From Fremontodendron californicum (lineage: Eukaryota > Streptophyta > Magnoliopsida > Malvales > Malvaceae): a stretch of DNA of 64,000 nucleotides. The stretch spans positions 30,076,123 to 30,140,122 of the forward strand of contig JAULJL010000003.1 in assembly GCA_030761205.1 (NCBI GenBank), read 5' to 3'. The notes under the pieces were generated by a model. The model did no database searches. It saw nothing but the letters and a program-made list of their open reading frames with translations, and was not told the DNA's origin. Made by a program: the position numbers and the translations under genes. Of the stretch, positions 10,241-22,297 are shown in pieces. Position 1 is the first letter of the stretch. Each line of letters opens with the position of its first letter.

Positions 10241-12700
10241 GACTTTGGCTTAGCCTTTCCAATTCATTTTTCCTTTTCAAATAAGAGTATATCTTCAATT
10301 CATTTTGGCTATTCACTTTGCCCCAATAGTTTTCAAACTCTCATCAACAGAGGTCTAAAACGGGTTCTATTTCTTCTTCTCATATTTGGAAATCAAGATA
10401 AACCCTAGTAGTTCCACACCTTTGGGTTAAAAAAACCCTTATCTCATGTCAACATAAAAAATGGGTATTTTCAAAAAAATATCTTTATTTGTTTTCTCAT
10501 TTTGAAAACTTCTGAACAAAAAATATTAACACCATAGTGTGTGATGTACAAATCTTTTGAAGACTGATGATCATTGTTAAAAACTTCTCTAAGTGTCAAT
10601 CTGGGTTTTTCAATTAGAATTGGCAATGCTTGGTATAACAAGATTTTGGTTGATCAAAGGAAATCTCATAACAAAAATGTATGTCCCTTCTAGGCTTACA
10701 AATGAACAGGTTTTATAAATCATGAATTCATTGAAAATCAAACAAATTCAACATTCTTTTAGTTCTCATATCAAGGCATTTTGACAAGCGTCAAGATTGG
10801 CTGGGATGTTTAAATTGGAAAGTTAATCTTGGAGGGAAAACGTTTCAGTTTTTGAACTTAATCCTCCGAATAAAGCTGACAATTTATGAGGTTCATGAAT
10901 TCCTAGATGTTCCTCGATGACCGCTTCTTCAAGATGACCTTCTTTTTTGTGGTATTGGCACTAACGTAAATGGCATCAAAAATTGCATTTTACTCTAGAC
11001 CGCCCATTTTTGGGTTTTCGCCCTAAAGTCCCATTCTTTCCATTTTTTCTTCTCTTTTATTTTTTATTATTGTTTTATTGTTTTACCATGCACTTGAGAA
11101 TTCTAAATTCTTCCTTAGTGAAATGATAATTCGATGATATGGGATAAAATTCGAGGAAAAAAACCCTTCAAATTAAATATTCATGCTTGATCAAAATGGA
11201 CTTTTAAAGCACGTAATGTAGGCAATGGTTCGGGGTTCAAAAAGAAAGGATAAATAGGCCCAAAATATGTGTTTGAGGGTAATCAGATCAAGGATCATTT
11301 CTTGAGGAGAATTCTCTTTGAAGCATTTGTCCCTTCTTGGACATTTCTTTCCTTTTTACTTTTGCTCTTTTTCTTCTTTGCTTTTGGCTTTCATTTTCCA
11401 TACTTTTTCACACACTTTTTTTTTTTTTGTTCTTGGCTTCCATTTCACCATCTTTTCCTTTTTCTTTGATAGAGTAAGCCCGTATTAATTTAGCAGCTTA
11501 TTTTGCTTTGTATCTGTCTTCGAGCTAGGACTCATTTCTCAATGATCTTTGAAAAGATCTTTCCTCGCAGTTGCCCCCCAGTGTAGAGGGTGATCCTTGA
11601 TCAGGGTTCAAAGAAGAAAAAATTCTTTTGGCTCAAAATGGGTGACTATGGATAATTTCTTTTTTTGCAAAAGGGATATGAAAGATGGCTATTCATCATA
11701 TCAAACACAAATATTCTCATTGAAAAACAATCCCCAGGCGAAATAGATAATCAAAATTTTATTTTGCACTTTGGAATCATCCGAATTCTCATATGCATGA
11801 TATCACAATTTTTTTTTTCATCGCATGCCCCAATGATTCATTTTTTAGTCCATCCTTATTCACCATGTATCCATCATTTCCACATATGATGCCCTAATTT
11901 GATTAACCATGAGAATTTGTATCAACGAGGAACATAGCAAGTCTAGGTCTATTTCGAAAAGGCTGAGTTTCAAATCTGAGTTCTTTGAAGAGACAAAGAA
12001 AATATGACCTAAAAATGGGTTTTCTCTAGGACATGGGATAATCTAGTTTAATCATTGTGCCCCAGGGTGTCAATCATGAAGTGATGTTTGGGCAATTAGT
12101 GTTTTGTGGTTGTTGAAAATGACATGAATGGTTTTGGCACAACCTTGACACACACCAATTTACCATGATCTAAATTTTTGAAAGAAAGTCTCATTTGTTT
12201 GAATTTCAAGGAGTTCGAAATTTTTTTGAAAAGTTCATTCCTTTGTTCATAGCCTAGATTAGGATCTACATCTTTGCTTATTCTATGATGACAATGGTTT
12301 TATGAAGTTCAATCCTTCATATTCCTTGAAGCATTAGGTCTTCCAAGTGTTCTCGATTCAATGGGTTTAGGCCTAGAAAAGCCTAAAAGAGAAGGGAGAA
12401 GGTATTGGGTCATTTGTAACAATGATCATCAATATTCTCAAGATTATCCATTATTAAAACTTCCTTAATGCTTGTTTTTGCAAATTCAAATTATTGTTAA
12501 AATACAAAAACACAAAGCATTTAAAATTCAAAATTCATTTAATTCATATGAATGTCGACATGAGACAAATGTTTTCATCATAAGGTCTGAAACTACATGC
12601 ATCAAAATGCTCATATTGACATCCTTCAAAGGTAGTAATTCTCCCCCTAAAACTTTGAAAGAAACTGATTTACGATAAAGCGGCCTTCCACTGATTGATA
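10241..12700 (-). other. Non-coding 3' region of Tat element C
   Basis: No coding signal is supported in either strand; open frames are short and of low complexity. By position it lies between the gag end (12706) and the repeat arrays before the 3' LTR, so it is taken as the long 3' untranslated region. It contains T-rich tracts (11330-11470) and a block around 11510-11620 that reads like conserved Tat 3' sequence. Protease, RT, RNase H and integrase, expected here in an autonomous element, are absent. Confidence 0.6.
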
Positions 12701-12705
12701 AGTTC

Positions 12706-14077
12706 CTATGTCAAAATACCATCGCGGATAAGACTTTCAATCCTTTTCCTCAGTTGTCTGCATTTTTCAGTTGAATGCCTAACTACCCCTAGGTGATAAT
12801 CACACTTGCTGTTAGGGTCATAACTCCTCGCTGATGGATTCGGAGCTATTTTCAAAGGTACCGGGGTAAGGTACTGATTTTTTCTTAATAATGGTAGCAT
12901 GTCAGGGATGGGGATTGGAATTATTTATTGGTTGTCCCGCGGTCGTTTTCTGGAAGTAGGCCTTGTTGCAAGGGCTGGTATAGGATTAGGTGTTTGGGTT
13001 GGTAGGTAAGGATAAAGGCTTGGAGATACCTCAATAGGGTAACATGATTGGTATGAGGGAAATTGGGAATATGGGACAAAATCTCCCATAGCTTGGATAT
13101 TTTCCTTTTTATTTCTAGGTGCCTTATTCTCTCGGCATTGGATGTTCCTTCTCCTTCAAGTTTCCCATTCTTGATAGCATTCTCAATAATCTCCCCTGAG
13201 ATTACTATATTCGCAAAATTCTTCGAGGCATTTTCGACGAGTCTATCATAGTACGGGGCCTGCAGTGTATTCACAAAAGGACGGTGATTTCTTTTTGTGT
13301 CAAAGGTGGTTGTACTTGGGTAGACATGTTCCTCCACCTCTGAGCATACTCTTTGGAGCTCTTAGTAGCTCTTTTCTCCATATTTTGCAAAGTGAGACGA
13401 TCAGGTGTCCTGTCAGTCATATATTTGTACTGGTTTAGAAAAGCCCTAGCCAAATCATTCCAAGAGCGAGTCTGATCCTTGTTCAACTGACTATACCACG
13501 TAATTGCGGACCCGCTGAGGCTATCCTGAAAGTAGTGGATCAGAAGCTTATCATTATCTATATGACTTATCATCTTTCGGCAGAACATAGTGATGTGGGC
13601 TGATGGATCAGTCGTCCCGTCATATTTCACAAAGTCAGGGACCTTGAATTTAGGAGGAATGACTAAATCGAGGACCAAGCATCGTTCTTTCGCCTCCACA
13701 CTCCCGAATACGTCTGTATTTTCTATTGCCCGAAACCTTTCATCTAGCAATTGATATTTCCCTTGGGAATCTGCCAACTCTACCTCATTAACCATTTTCA
13801 ACTTTGACTGTTCAGCTGGATCATTTGAATTTAAGACATTGACGGGGTGAACCGTGTTCTGGGCATCCACCATTACGACCTTATTCTGACCCTTTAGTGC
13901 CTCTAACCCTTCTCTGGCGGTCAAGTTTTTAGTGTAACCCTTGATTACGGTGGACATTAGCTCCATCAATTTAGTCATCTGATCTTTAGATTCTGCTTGA
14001 GTCTTTGCCAACTGTTCTCGCAATTCTTCCTGTACCCTTTCCATTCTTTCCGTTCGGGCAACTTATTCATTCTCCAT
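12706..14077 (-). pseudogene. gag: Gag of Tat/Ogre element C, nearly full length but broken
   Basis: This is the capsid/nucleocapsid protein of a Tat element. The likely start is the ATG at 14077 (MENE), followed by a TAA; the frame reopens as MERVQEELREQLAKTQAES from 14044, a probable coiled coil. The core has PPKFKVPDFVKYDGTTDPSA, FQDSLSGSAITWYSQL, RTPDRLTLQNMEKRA and YAQRWRNMSTQVQPPLTQ, then shifts frame near 13280 (LQAPYYDRL, IVISGEIIENAIKNGK). The C-terminal piece (12900-12706) has a zinc-knuckle-like CDYHLGVVRHSTEKC followed by LRKRIESLIRDG. No protease or RT follows. The protein differs clearly from the A and B gags in its first 100 residues, so it is a distinct subfamily. Confidence 0.9.
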
Positions 14078-14240
14078 AGCACTAGCCTGTATTAAAATGG
14101 TACTCACTACTTCTTATACCTCTGATTTGAAATGGAAATTCTTTCAAAGACTTTTAAAGCCAGTCCAAGTTCTGTTTTATTCCCTCAAAGTGCGTGTCAT
14201 GATGAAGGAGCCATGAATGCAATTTGATGCACATGAAGCC

Positions 14241-16070
14241 TCTAGACACCTAATTTTGTCCGTACCACTAAAACAGGTATGTATTCTTCCTAAATTGATG
14301 TTTCAGAATGTAAAAAGACCTTTTTTCATCCTGCAGGTGGTACTCCGAGACTTAGTTTAAGAGGGCAAGCATAAAAAGTCAAACTTGAAAAAAGTTGACC
14401 CCGGAAAAGTCAACACCGAAAAAGTCAACCCCAGAAAGTCGACTAGTGAAAAAATCAACCCACTTTCAAAATCAAGATTTTGAGTTCAATTGAAAAATGG
14501 CAAAATAATTTTGATAATCCGAGGTCTATATCAAAAGATATGGAGTTCGGAAGTTGTGATTTGGAGATTCAGTAGAAAGGAAACCCTAATCCGAGAAATT
14601 TAGGGAAAAGTGCTTAAACGTTTGAATTGGTCGAAATTGAAGGTTCCAATTGAAAGATAAGCACTGACTATGGGTAATGGAGAAGCCACTTGAAAGAAAA
14701 ACCGAAAGAAAAGTCAATCCGGGAGAAAACTGAGAATTAGGGTTTTTGGTGTATTTCGGTAAAATCGGGAAGAATCACAGAAATGGCCCGACTTGGTAAG
14801 ACCAAAGCCCCCAATGGATGAGGAATGATTAAAAAGGGATAGCCCAAGGCTCAGTTGAAGAAAATCTGAAAATCGAATTTGTTTTGAGCAAAACCGGGTT
14901 TCGGAGGCAAAAGGGCAAAATTGGAAAATTTGGAAAAAATAGCAAATGGACTCCGAAAATTCTGAAAATTTGCAAATCTCATTCTTAAATCATTTGGAAG
15001 AGATTTGCAAATCTCATTCTTAATTCAAGAAGATAAATCCCGAAAAAATAGCAAATAGACTCTAAAAATTCTGAAATTTTGCAAATATCAATTTTAAATT
15101 ATTTTTAATATATTGGCGAAAGAAAATCTTGATTCGAAGTTCGTTTGCAAAATGGCTAAATCTCGAGCCCCTATATAGTAATTCAAGAAGATAAATCCCG
15201 AAAAAATACCAAATGAGTTCCAAAAATTATGAAAACTTCCAGATCACACTTTTAAATTATTTGGAAGAGATTGGTGAATAAAAAATCTTGATTTGGAGCT
15301 CATTTAAAAAATGGTACAATGTAGGGGCATGAAAGGGCATTTTTGGAAGAAAAAAATCCAAATAAATAGCAAACGGACTCGGAAATTTTTGAAAACTTCC
15401 AGAATTCAATATTTTATTATTTTTAAAGTATTAAAAAATAAATTTTGAATTCGGAGTCCGTTTGCCATTTATTTGCATCCGGGGGGCAAAACGGTCATTT
15501 CACCCAAGCAACCGAAAAGGGCTTCTTTTGGCCTTTCAAAAAATCAGAATTGGGCTGATAAAGAGAAGTGATGGCCTTCCAAGGCCCAAAGGAAGGAGGA
15601 AGCTTCTGATTTTTCAATCAAATGGCCAAGGATTAAGAGTTAGTTAGAGATTCTTTTTGATTAAGCCATTGTGATTAAGCCACATAGGCCAAGAGAGAGT
15701 GTCAACATTATTCTTAAATAGTTGTAATTATGGACAGCTGATATGCTAATCTAAGGGTGATAATTTCATGATTTTTCACCTTGAATCACTAGCCCTTGGA
15801 TGGAAGTTGGTTGGAATCAAAATGACAACATCCTAGGGGAGGAGAGAGGTAAAATTCTGCCAGCATTAAGGGGAGGTACAGAATTTTCATTTGGAGGTTT
15901 TCATTTTCAGATTTATTCTTAGTTTTTCTTAGTTTTTCTCTCTTTGGTTGAAAGCAAAAAGAAAAAGTCTAGAAAAGAAAGGAAAGTTTGAAGAGATAAA
16001 GCATGAAATATAGCTTCTTGAGGTTGCTCTTGAGCACCAACTCTTGCTCTTGATTTTTCTTGAGCAAAAA
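14241..16070 (+). mobile_element. Partial Tat/Ogre LTR (first ~1.83 kb), forward orientation
   Basis: It starts TCTAGACACCTAATTTTGTC, a decayed form of the family start TGTAGACACC. It follows the LTR sequence (GGTGGTACTCCGAGACTTAG, the GTCAACCCC cluster, the AGGGTTT-type blocks near 14735) until about 16070. There it meets a reversed LTR fragment in an A-rich stretch (GAGCAAAAAGAAAAAATG). It corresponds to the reverse complement of about 17425-19243. No target duplication or partner LTR was found, so this is a remnant of an insertion or rearrangement inside element C. Confidence 0.82.
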
Positions 16071-19000
16071 GAAAAAATGATTTTCCTTCAAATTCAATTC
16101 TGCCTCCACAGTCTAGTTTTAAAGCACGTTTTTACCCTATTTTTAAAAATTCAAAAAAATCTAAAACAAATATTGGAGACTGAAGAAATGTATAAATACA
16201 TGGGAAAAAATTTGCTTAATTTTCTAATTAAATATGACTGCCCAGAAAAATCGAGAAAGTACTAGTACTGGGTGAAAAAATTGTTTTGCCAAAACACATT
16301 CTTTTGCCTTTGATAAAATCATTTAAAATCAAAGTAAAAATATTAAAGACTCTCTAAAAGACTCACAAACAGTAGCTAACACTATTGAAAAGTTAGGCAA
16401 AAATTGGCTAAGTAAAAAAAATCACAAAGGTAGAATAATCAATTTGACAGCTCTTTAATTTTCCACAAGTATGCTCAAGTGAGCATGACTTTGAACTATT
16501 GATTGGCCTAAGTCATAAGTCAAGTGGCAATGACATGAAATGCATGAAAATACAGCAAATATGATGCATGAAATGCATGATTTAAAACCTAAATGACATG
16601 AAAAATGCACGGCATCAATAAAATGACCTAGACCTAAATGAACTTGCATGGCATTTAATGCAACTTAGGTCTAAAATGCATGAATATGCATGGCAAAGAA
16701 AACCAATCCTAAACCTAAAAAATGCATGGAAATAACACAAACATATGGCATGCTTAAACAAAATACTCAACCAAATATCATGAAAATGCAAACCTATCAA
16801 CTAACATAACAAAAATGCACACACAAAGCATACAACATAGGGTGGCCGAATGGTCTCATGCTCAAAATGAGCATGGCATTTTCACAAACACATGATATAC
16901 TAACATGCTTAACTAAAGAATAACACTCAAATCATGCAAATATAAGGTAAAGGCATGAAAACCAATAGACATTTTCACAAACACTTGGATTACAAAATGT
17001 AAAACATAAACATTTTGAAAACAGAAAATCAAAAATGCAAGACAAGTAAAATAAACATGATAACAAGATAATAAACTCAAAAATGGTAACAAGCAAGCAA
17101 CCAAATTAAAACAAGCTTCATGTTTATGTATTAAAAGAAGATTTAAAGCATCAAAACTTATTAAATATCAAGAATAACATGAAATAACAAAGCAAAACAG
17201 CAACTCTAAAAAATACTAGGCCATTCGGCCAACTCAAAAATAAGAAGGAAAAAAATTTTCAAAAGCTTTTTACAAGAAAGAATCAAGAAAGAACTTAAAG
17301 AAGAATATTAAAAACACTTATTTAAAAAGAAAAATCAAAAGAAACTCACCAAATATTAAATGAAAACAGCAAATCAAGAATGGAAAATCAAAGAAAGTGC
17401 AAGAGTATGGTTCTTAAAGCAACCTCTAGAAGCTATCTTTCAAGCTTTTTCTCTTCTAACTTTCTTTTCTTTTTTAAACTTTTCTTTTTTCCTTTCAACA
17501 ATGGAGAGAAAAATCAGCAAAAACCAAGAGTGAATAGCCCCCAAAATGAAAAGAGAGCCCCCCTCCCCTTAGTGTGGCCGAATGGCCTTATTGACCTAGG
17601 ATGTTGTCATTTTTGCTTCAACCAATTTTCATCCAAAGGCTATTGATCCAAGATGTTTAAAATATGAAATTATCACCCTTAGATTAGGCCATCAGCTATC
17701 CATAATTACAGTTGTTCAAGAATCTTAAGCCATTATGTTGACACTCTCCCTCTTCATGCATTGGTCCATTTGGCTTATTTGCAAAGGCTTGATCAAAAAT
17801 TAACTATCTTCCTCTTCATTATTGGCCTTTTGATTAAAAATAAAAAAAAATATCTACCCATCCATGGGCCTTGGCCGGCTGACCCCTCTTCTTCCAGCAC
17901 AATCTTCATTTTTTAAATGGCAAGAAAAGCCCTTTTCGATTTCTTAGGTAAAATGACATTTTTGCCCCCCGAACATAAATAAATAGCAAACGGACTCCAA
18001 ATTCAAATTTTATTTTTTCAATACTTTCAAAATAATAAGAAATTGAATTCTGGAGGTTTTCAAAAATTTTCGAGCCCATTTGTTATTTATTTGGATTTTT
18101 TCTTGCAAAATTACCCTTTTATGCTCCCGAACTTTACCATTTTTTAAACAAGCTCCAAATATAGATTTTTCTTCACCAATATTTTCCAAATAATTTAAAA
18201 GTATGATCTGAAAGTTTTCATAATTTTTGGGACTCATTTGGTATTTTTTCGGGATTTATCTGCTTGAATTACTACATAGGGGGCCCGGGATTTGGCCATT
18301 TTGCAAACGAACTCCTAATCTGAATTTTGTTTTGCCAATCTCTATCAAATAATTTAAAAATGAGATTTGCAAATTTTTATAATTTTGGAGTTCGTTTGCT
18401 ATTTTTTCGAGATTTATCTTCTTGAATTTTCACATAGGAGACCCGGGATTTGGCCTTTTTGCAAACGAACTCCGAATCAAGATTTTTTTTCGCCAATCTC
18501 TTTTAAATGATTTAAGAATGAGATCTGAAAATTTTCAGAATTTTTGGAGTTCATTTGCTATTTTTCCTAAATTTTCCAATTTTGCCTTTTTGCGTCCGAA
18601 AACCAGTTTTGCTCAAAACAAGTCCGATTTTCAGATTTTCTTAAAAGTGAGCCTTGGGCTATCCTTTTTTAATCACTCATCATCCATTAGGGGCTTTATT
18701 CTTACCGAATCGAGCCATTTCTGTAATTCTTCCAGATTTCACCGAAATCCACCAAAACCCCTAATTCTCAATTTTCTCCCGGATTGACTTTTTTTTTTTT
18801 AGTTCTTCTTCCAAGTAGCTTCTCCATTACCCATATTTAGTGCTTATCTTTCATTTGGACCTTCAATTTAGATCAATTTGATCGGTTATGCACTTTTTCC
18901 CAAATTTCACGAACTAGGGTTTCCTTTCTACTGAATCTCTGTAACCCAACTTACGAACTCCATATCTTTTGATGTAGACCTCGGATTATCAAAATTCTTT

Positions 19001-19243
19001 CACCATTTTTCAATTGAACTTCAAATCTTGATTTTGAAAGTGGGTTGACTTTTTCAGTAGTTGACTTTTTTGGGGTTGACTTTCTGGGTTATTTTTTCAA
19101 GTTTGACTTTTTATGCTCGTCTTCTTAGACTAAGTCTCGGAGTACCACCTGCAAGATGAAAAACGTATTTTTACATTCTGAAACATGAATTGAGGAAGAA
19201 AACATACATGTTTTAGTGGTTCGGACAAAATTAGGTGTCTACA
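16071..19243 (-). mobile_element. Truncated Tat/Ogre LTR, probable 5' LTR of element C
   Basis: Read on minus, the LTR starts at 19243 (TGTAGACACCTAATTTTGTC) and is cut at about 16071, losing roughly its last 2.3 kb together with the primer site and leader. It is nearly collinear with 5278-8435. Its outer end joins the middle of element B's integrase C-terminus with no polypurine tract. It therefore looks like the upstream end of an element that inserted into B, and not like B's own 3' LTR. Confidence 0.8.
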
Positions 19244-20297
19244 TACTACATAGGGTCCTACCCAATTTGGAGCCTATTTTTCTCGTGGGTCCTTCAATAT
19301 AGGGAGAATTTTCCTCAGTACCAACTCCCCCTCTCAGAACTATCTGGGATGAACCTTCTTGTTGTGGGCTCGAATCATCCTTTCCTGATACAACTGCCCA
19401 TGACAAATTGCCTTCAATCTTTTTTCCTCAATGAGATTTAGCTATTCATAACGAGCTCTAACCCATTCTGCCTCTTCTAGGCCAACTTCCATCAAAACCC
19501 GAAGTGAAAGGATTTCAACTTCAATAGGTAGCACTGCTTCCATCCCATATACCAAAGAAAACGACGTTGCCCTTGTAGATATGCAAACTGAGGTTCGATA
19601 TGCATGAAGAGCAAAAGGCAAGATCTCATGCCAATCCTTGTGCACATCAGTCATCTTCTCAAAAATCTTCTTCATGTTTTTGTTGGCTGCTTCTACTGCC
19701 CCATTCATCTTCGAACGATAAGATGCCGAATTACGATGCGTGATCTTGAACTGAGTACACACTTCTCTCATCATGTTATTATTCAGGTTGAGAGCATTAT
19801 CTGAAATAATTCTTGTTGGCAATCCATATCGGCATATGATTTCTTTTTAACAAATCTGCATACCACTGACTTCGTTACATTTGCATAAGAAGCAGCTTCT
19901 ACCCACTTTGTGAAATAATCCATGGCACCAAGATGAAACGATGTCCATTTGAGGCTTTCGGGGTAATAGGCCCAATCATATCCATTCCCCATATTGAAAA
20001 TAGCCATGGTGCAGTCATGACATGCAATGGCGATGGCGGCACATGAATCTTATCGGCATAGATCTGGTATTTATGACATTTTTGGGAATAACTGATATAA
20101 TCTCCTGCCATCATCAGCCAATAATATCCTACCCCCATAATCTGCTTAACAAGCATGTGACCATTGGCATGGGTGCCACATATCCCTTCATGGACTTCCT
20201 CTATAATTCTTCGAGCTTCGACAGATCCGACACATCTCAATAGGACTTGATCTTTCCCTTTCTTGTAGAGAACCTCACTGTCTAGAACAAAACCCAT
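19244..20297 (-). pseudogene. Integrase of Tat/Ogre element B, interrupted and decayed
   Basis: The integrase joins element cDNA to host DNA. From 20297 the N-terminal zinc-binding region shows HEGICGTHANGH and then KCHKYQIYAD, where the last expected Cys of the HHCC set is Tyr. The catalytic core has the three acidic positions: WGMDMIGPITP (first Asp), IISDNALNLNN (second Asp) and NGAVEAANKNMKK (Glu). The frame breaks near 19900, at about 19800 and after 19442. Translation beyond 19442 still reads HGQLYQERMIRAHNKK and NWVGPYVV, the usual C-terminal tail, where it is cut by the LTR at 19243. The 3' end of the gene, the 3' region and the polypurine tract of B are missing from this side. Confidence 0.9.
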
Positions 20298-20336
20298 TGC
20301 TAGCCTTCTCAGAGTTCTCTTGTTGTTTTCTGTTGC

Positions 20337-21143
20337 TCATTCTGGATACTGTTGATTCTTGATGTACTGCAAGATGTCGTTATACCAAGGGAGACCATCT
20401 GCTTCTTCTTCGATACTCAAGTAGTGGGTAGGAGACTCATATACGCTCATCTTGATCGACACAACTTCAGCCCTTTCATTCACTTTAAACATTGATGACA
20501 AAGTAGGCAGAGCATCCGCCATTCAGTTTTCTTCTTGAGGAAAGTAATTGAAAGTCACTTCTTAAAACTCCTCCAATAAACTCAGTATAAGTTCTCGGTA
20601 TCGGATTAACTTTGCATCTCGAATTTTCCATTCTCCGCGCAATTGATATATCACTAAAGCTGAATCTCCAAAAACCTCCAATATTTTGATTTTTCTGTCC
20701 ACTGCAGCACGAAGGCCCATAGTACTCGCCATATACTCAGCAGTATTGTTTGTATAATCAAAGTCCAATATGGCAGTGAAAGGATAATAATCTTATTTTG
20801 GGGATATGAGCACTGCAGCGATTTCGTGCCCTATGGCATTAGATGCACCATCAAAGTACATTTTCCATACTTTCTTCTTCGGGGGAACCTTATCTGCTTG
20901 CGAAACACACATAAAATCTTCATCTGGGAAGTCAAAGTTCAATGGCTCATAACCTTCCACCGCCCAACTTTCTAAGAATTCAGCCACTACGCTTCCCTTG
21001 ATAGCCTTTTGACTTACATATACAATGTCGTACTCTGACAACAAAACCTGCCATCTTGCCATCCTCGCTGATAAAGAAGGTGCTTCCAACATGTACTTAA
21101 TTGGATCTAGCTTGGCAATCAACCACGTCGTTTGGTACAACAT
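20337..21143 (-). pseudogene. RT connection and archaeal-type RNase H of element B
   Basis: The first part (21143 to about 20900) continues the tether between the two RNase H domains (RMARWQVLLSEYDIVYVSQK, AIKGSVVAEFL). The second RNase H follows, with all four expected acidic positions visible: MYFDGAS (Asp), NNTAEYMA (Glu), FGDSALVIYQLRGEW (Asp) and MADALPTLSSMF (Asp). A second, archaeal-like RNase H between the RT-linked RNase H and the integrase is a hallmark of the Tat lineage. Stops at about 20790 and 20560 split the frame, so no active enzyme can be made, although the active site residues survive. Confidence 0.88.
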
Positions 21144-22297
21144 GTACTGTTTGAGTCTTCCAGCAGTCCAAGCTAAGACACATCATAGCTTTTCTACCGA
21201 CGAATATTTCAACTCATAATTTGTGAACTTCTTGCTAAGATAGTAAACCTCATGTTCTTTTTTTCTAGTCTCATCATGCTGCCCTAAAACACAACACATG
21301 GATCTCTCAAATACTGATAGATACAATATCATTGGTTTATCAGGAACAGGTGGCATTAATATTGGTGGGTTGGATAGATAATGTTTAACCTTTTCAAAGG
21401 CGATCTGACAACCTTCATCCCATTCTCCTGGATCACGTTTTCGGTGTAGCTTAAATATTGGAACACATTTATCGGTTAACTGAGAAATAAACCGAGTAAT
21501 GTAATTCAATATTCCTAGGAAGCCTCTCACTTCTTTTTGAGTACGTGGAGGTGGCAAATTCTGGATGGCCTTCACTTTATCTGAATCAATATCAATTCCT
21601 CTTTTACTGATAACGAAACCCAACAATTTCCCCGAGGTGACTCCAAAGGTGCATTTTGCCGAGTTTAGCTTGAGTGAAACTTTCTTAGTCGTTCAAAGAG
21701 CTTTTTAAGATTCGCAATATGCTCTTCTTCTCCTTGTGACTTTGCAATCATATCATCAACATAGACCTCAATTCCCTTATGCATCATATCATGAAACAAG
21801 GTCACTGTGGCTCTCTGATATGTTGCCCCAGCATTCTTCAACCCAAACAACATTACATTATAGCAGAATGTTCCCCACATTGTAACAAATATGGTTTTCT
21901 CCATATCTTTCGATGCCATCTTAATCTGATTATATCCCGAGAATTCATCCATGAAAGAAAACAAAGAACTCTTCGCCGTATTATCCACCAAAGTATCGAT
22001 GTAAGGCAAAGGGAAATTATCTTTGGGATTGGCCTTGTTCAAATCTTGATAATCGACGCACATCCGCACCTTGCCATTCTTTTTTGGTACTAAAACAATG
22101 TTTGCCACCCATTTTGGATATTTTGCCACCTCTAAGAATCCAGCATCAAACTGCTTCTTCACCTCCTCTTTTATCTTTAACAGCATGTCAGGCCTCATTC
22201 TTCTCAACTTTTGCTGAATTGGTTTGCACTCTGGCTTTAAATGGAGTTTATGAACCAAATATCTGGATCCAGACCCAGCATGTCTTGGTATGACCAT
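21144..22297 (-). pseudogene. pol: Reverse transcriptase and ancestral RNase H of element B
   Basis: RT motifs follow in order from 22250: LHLKPECKPIQQKLRRM, MCVDYQDLNKANPKDNFPLP, FSFMDEFSGYNQI, FGLKNAGATYQR and YVDDMIAKS, with the catalytic DD intact. A shift near 21665-21626 leads to GFVISKRGIDIDSDKV, GFLGILNYITRFISQL and the first RNase H (YLSVFERSMCCVLGQHDE, VYYLSKKFTNYE). In that domain the expected first Asp is not seen, which fits the degenerate state usual for this domain in dual-RNase-H elements. The upstream junction with the protease linker is a plain frame change near 22255; I see no intron there, unlike pea Ogre. Confidence 0.92.

Noticed and set aside
16071..19243. LTR taken as the 3' LTR of element B
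   Set aside because: It joins B in the middle of the integrase tail, without polypurine tract or 3' region, and its sequence is closest to the LTR at 3946-8435.
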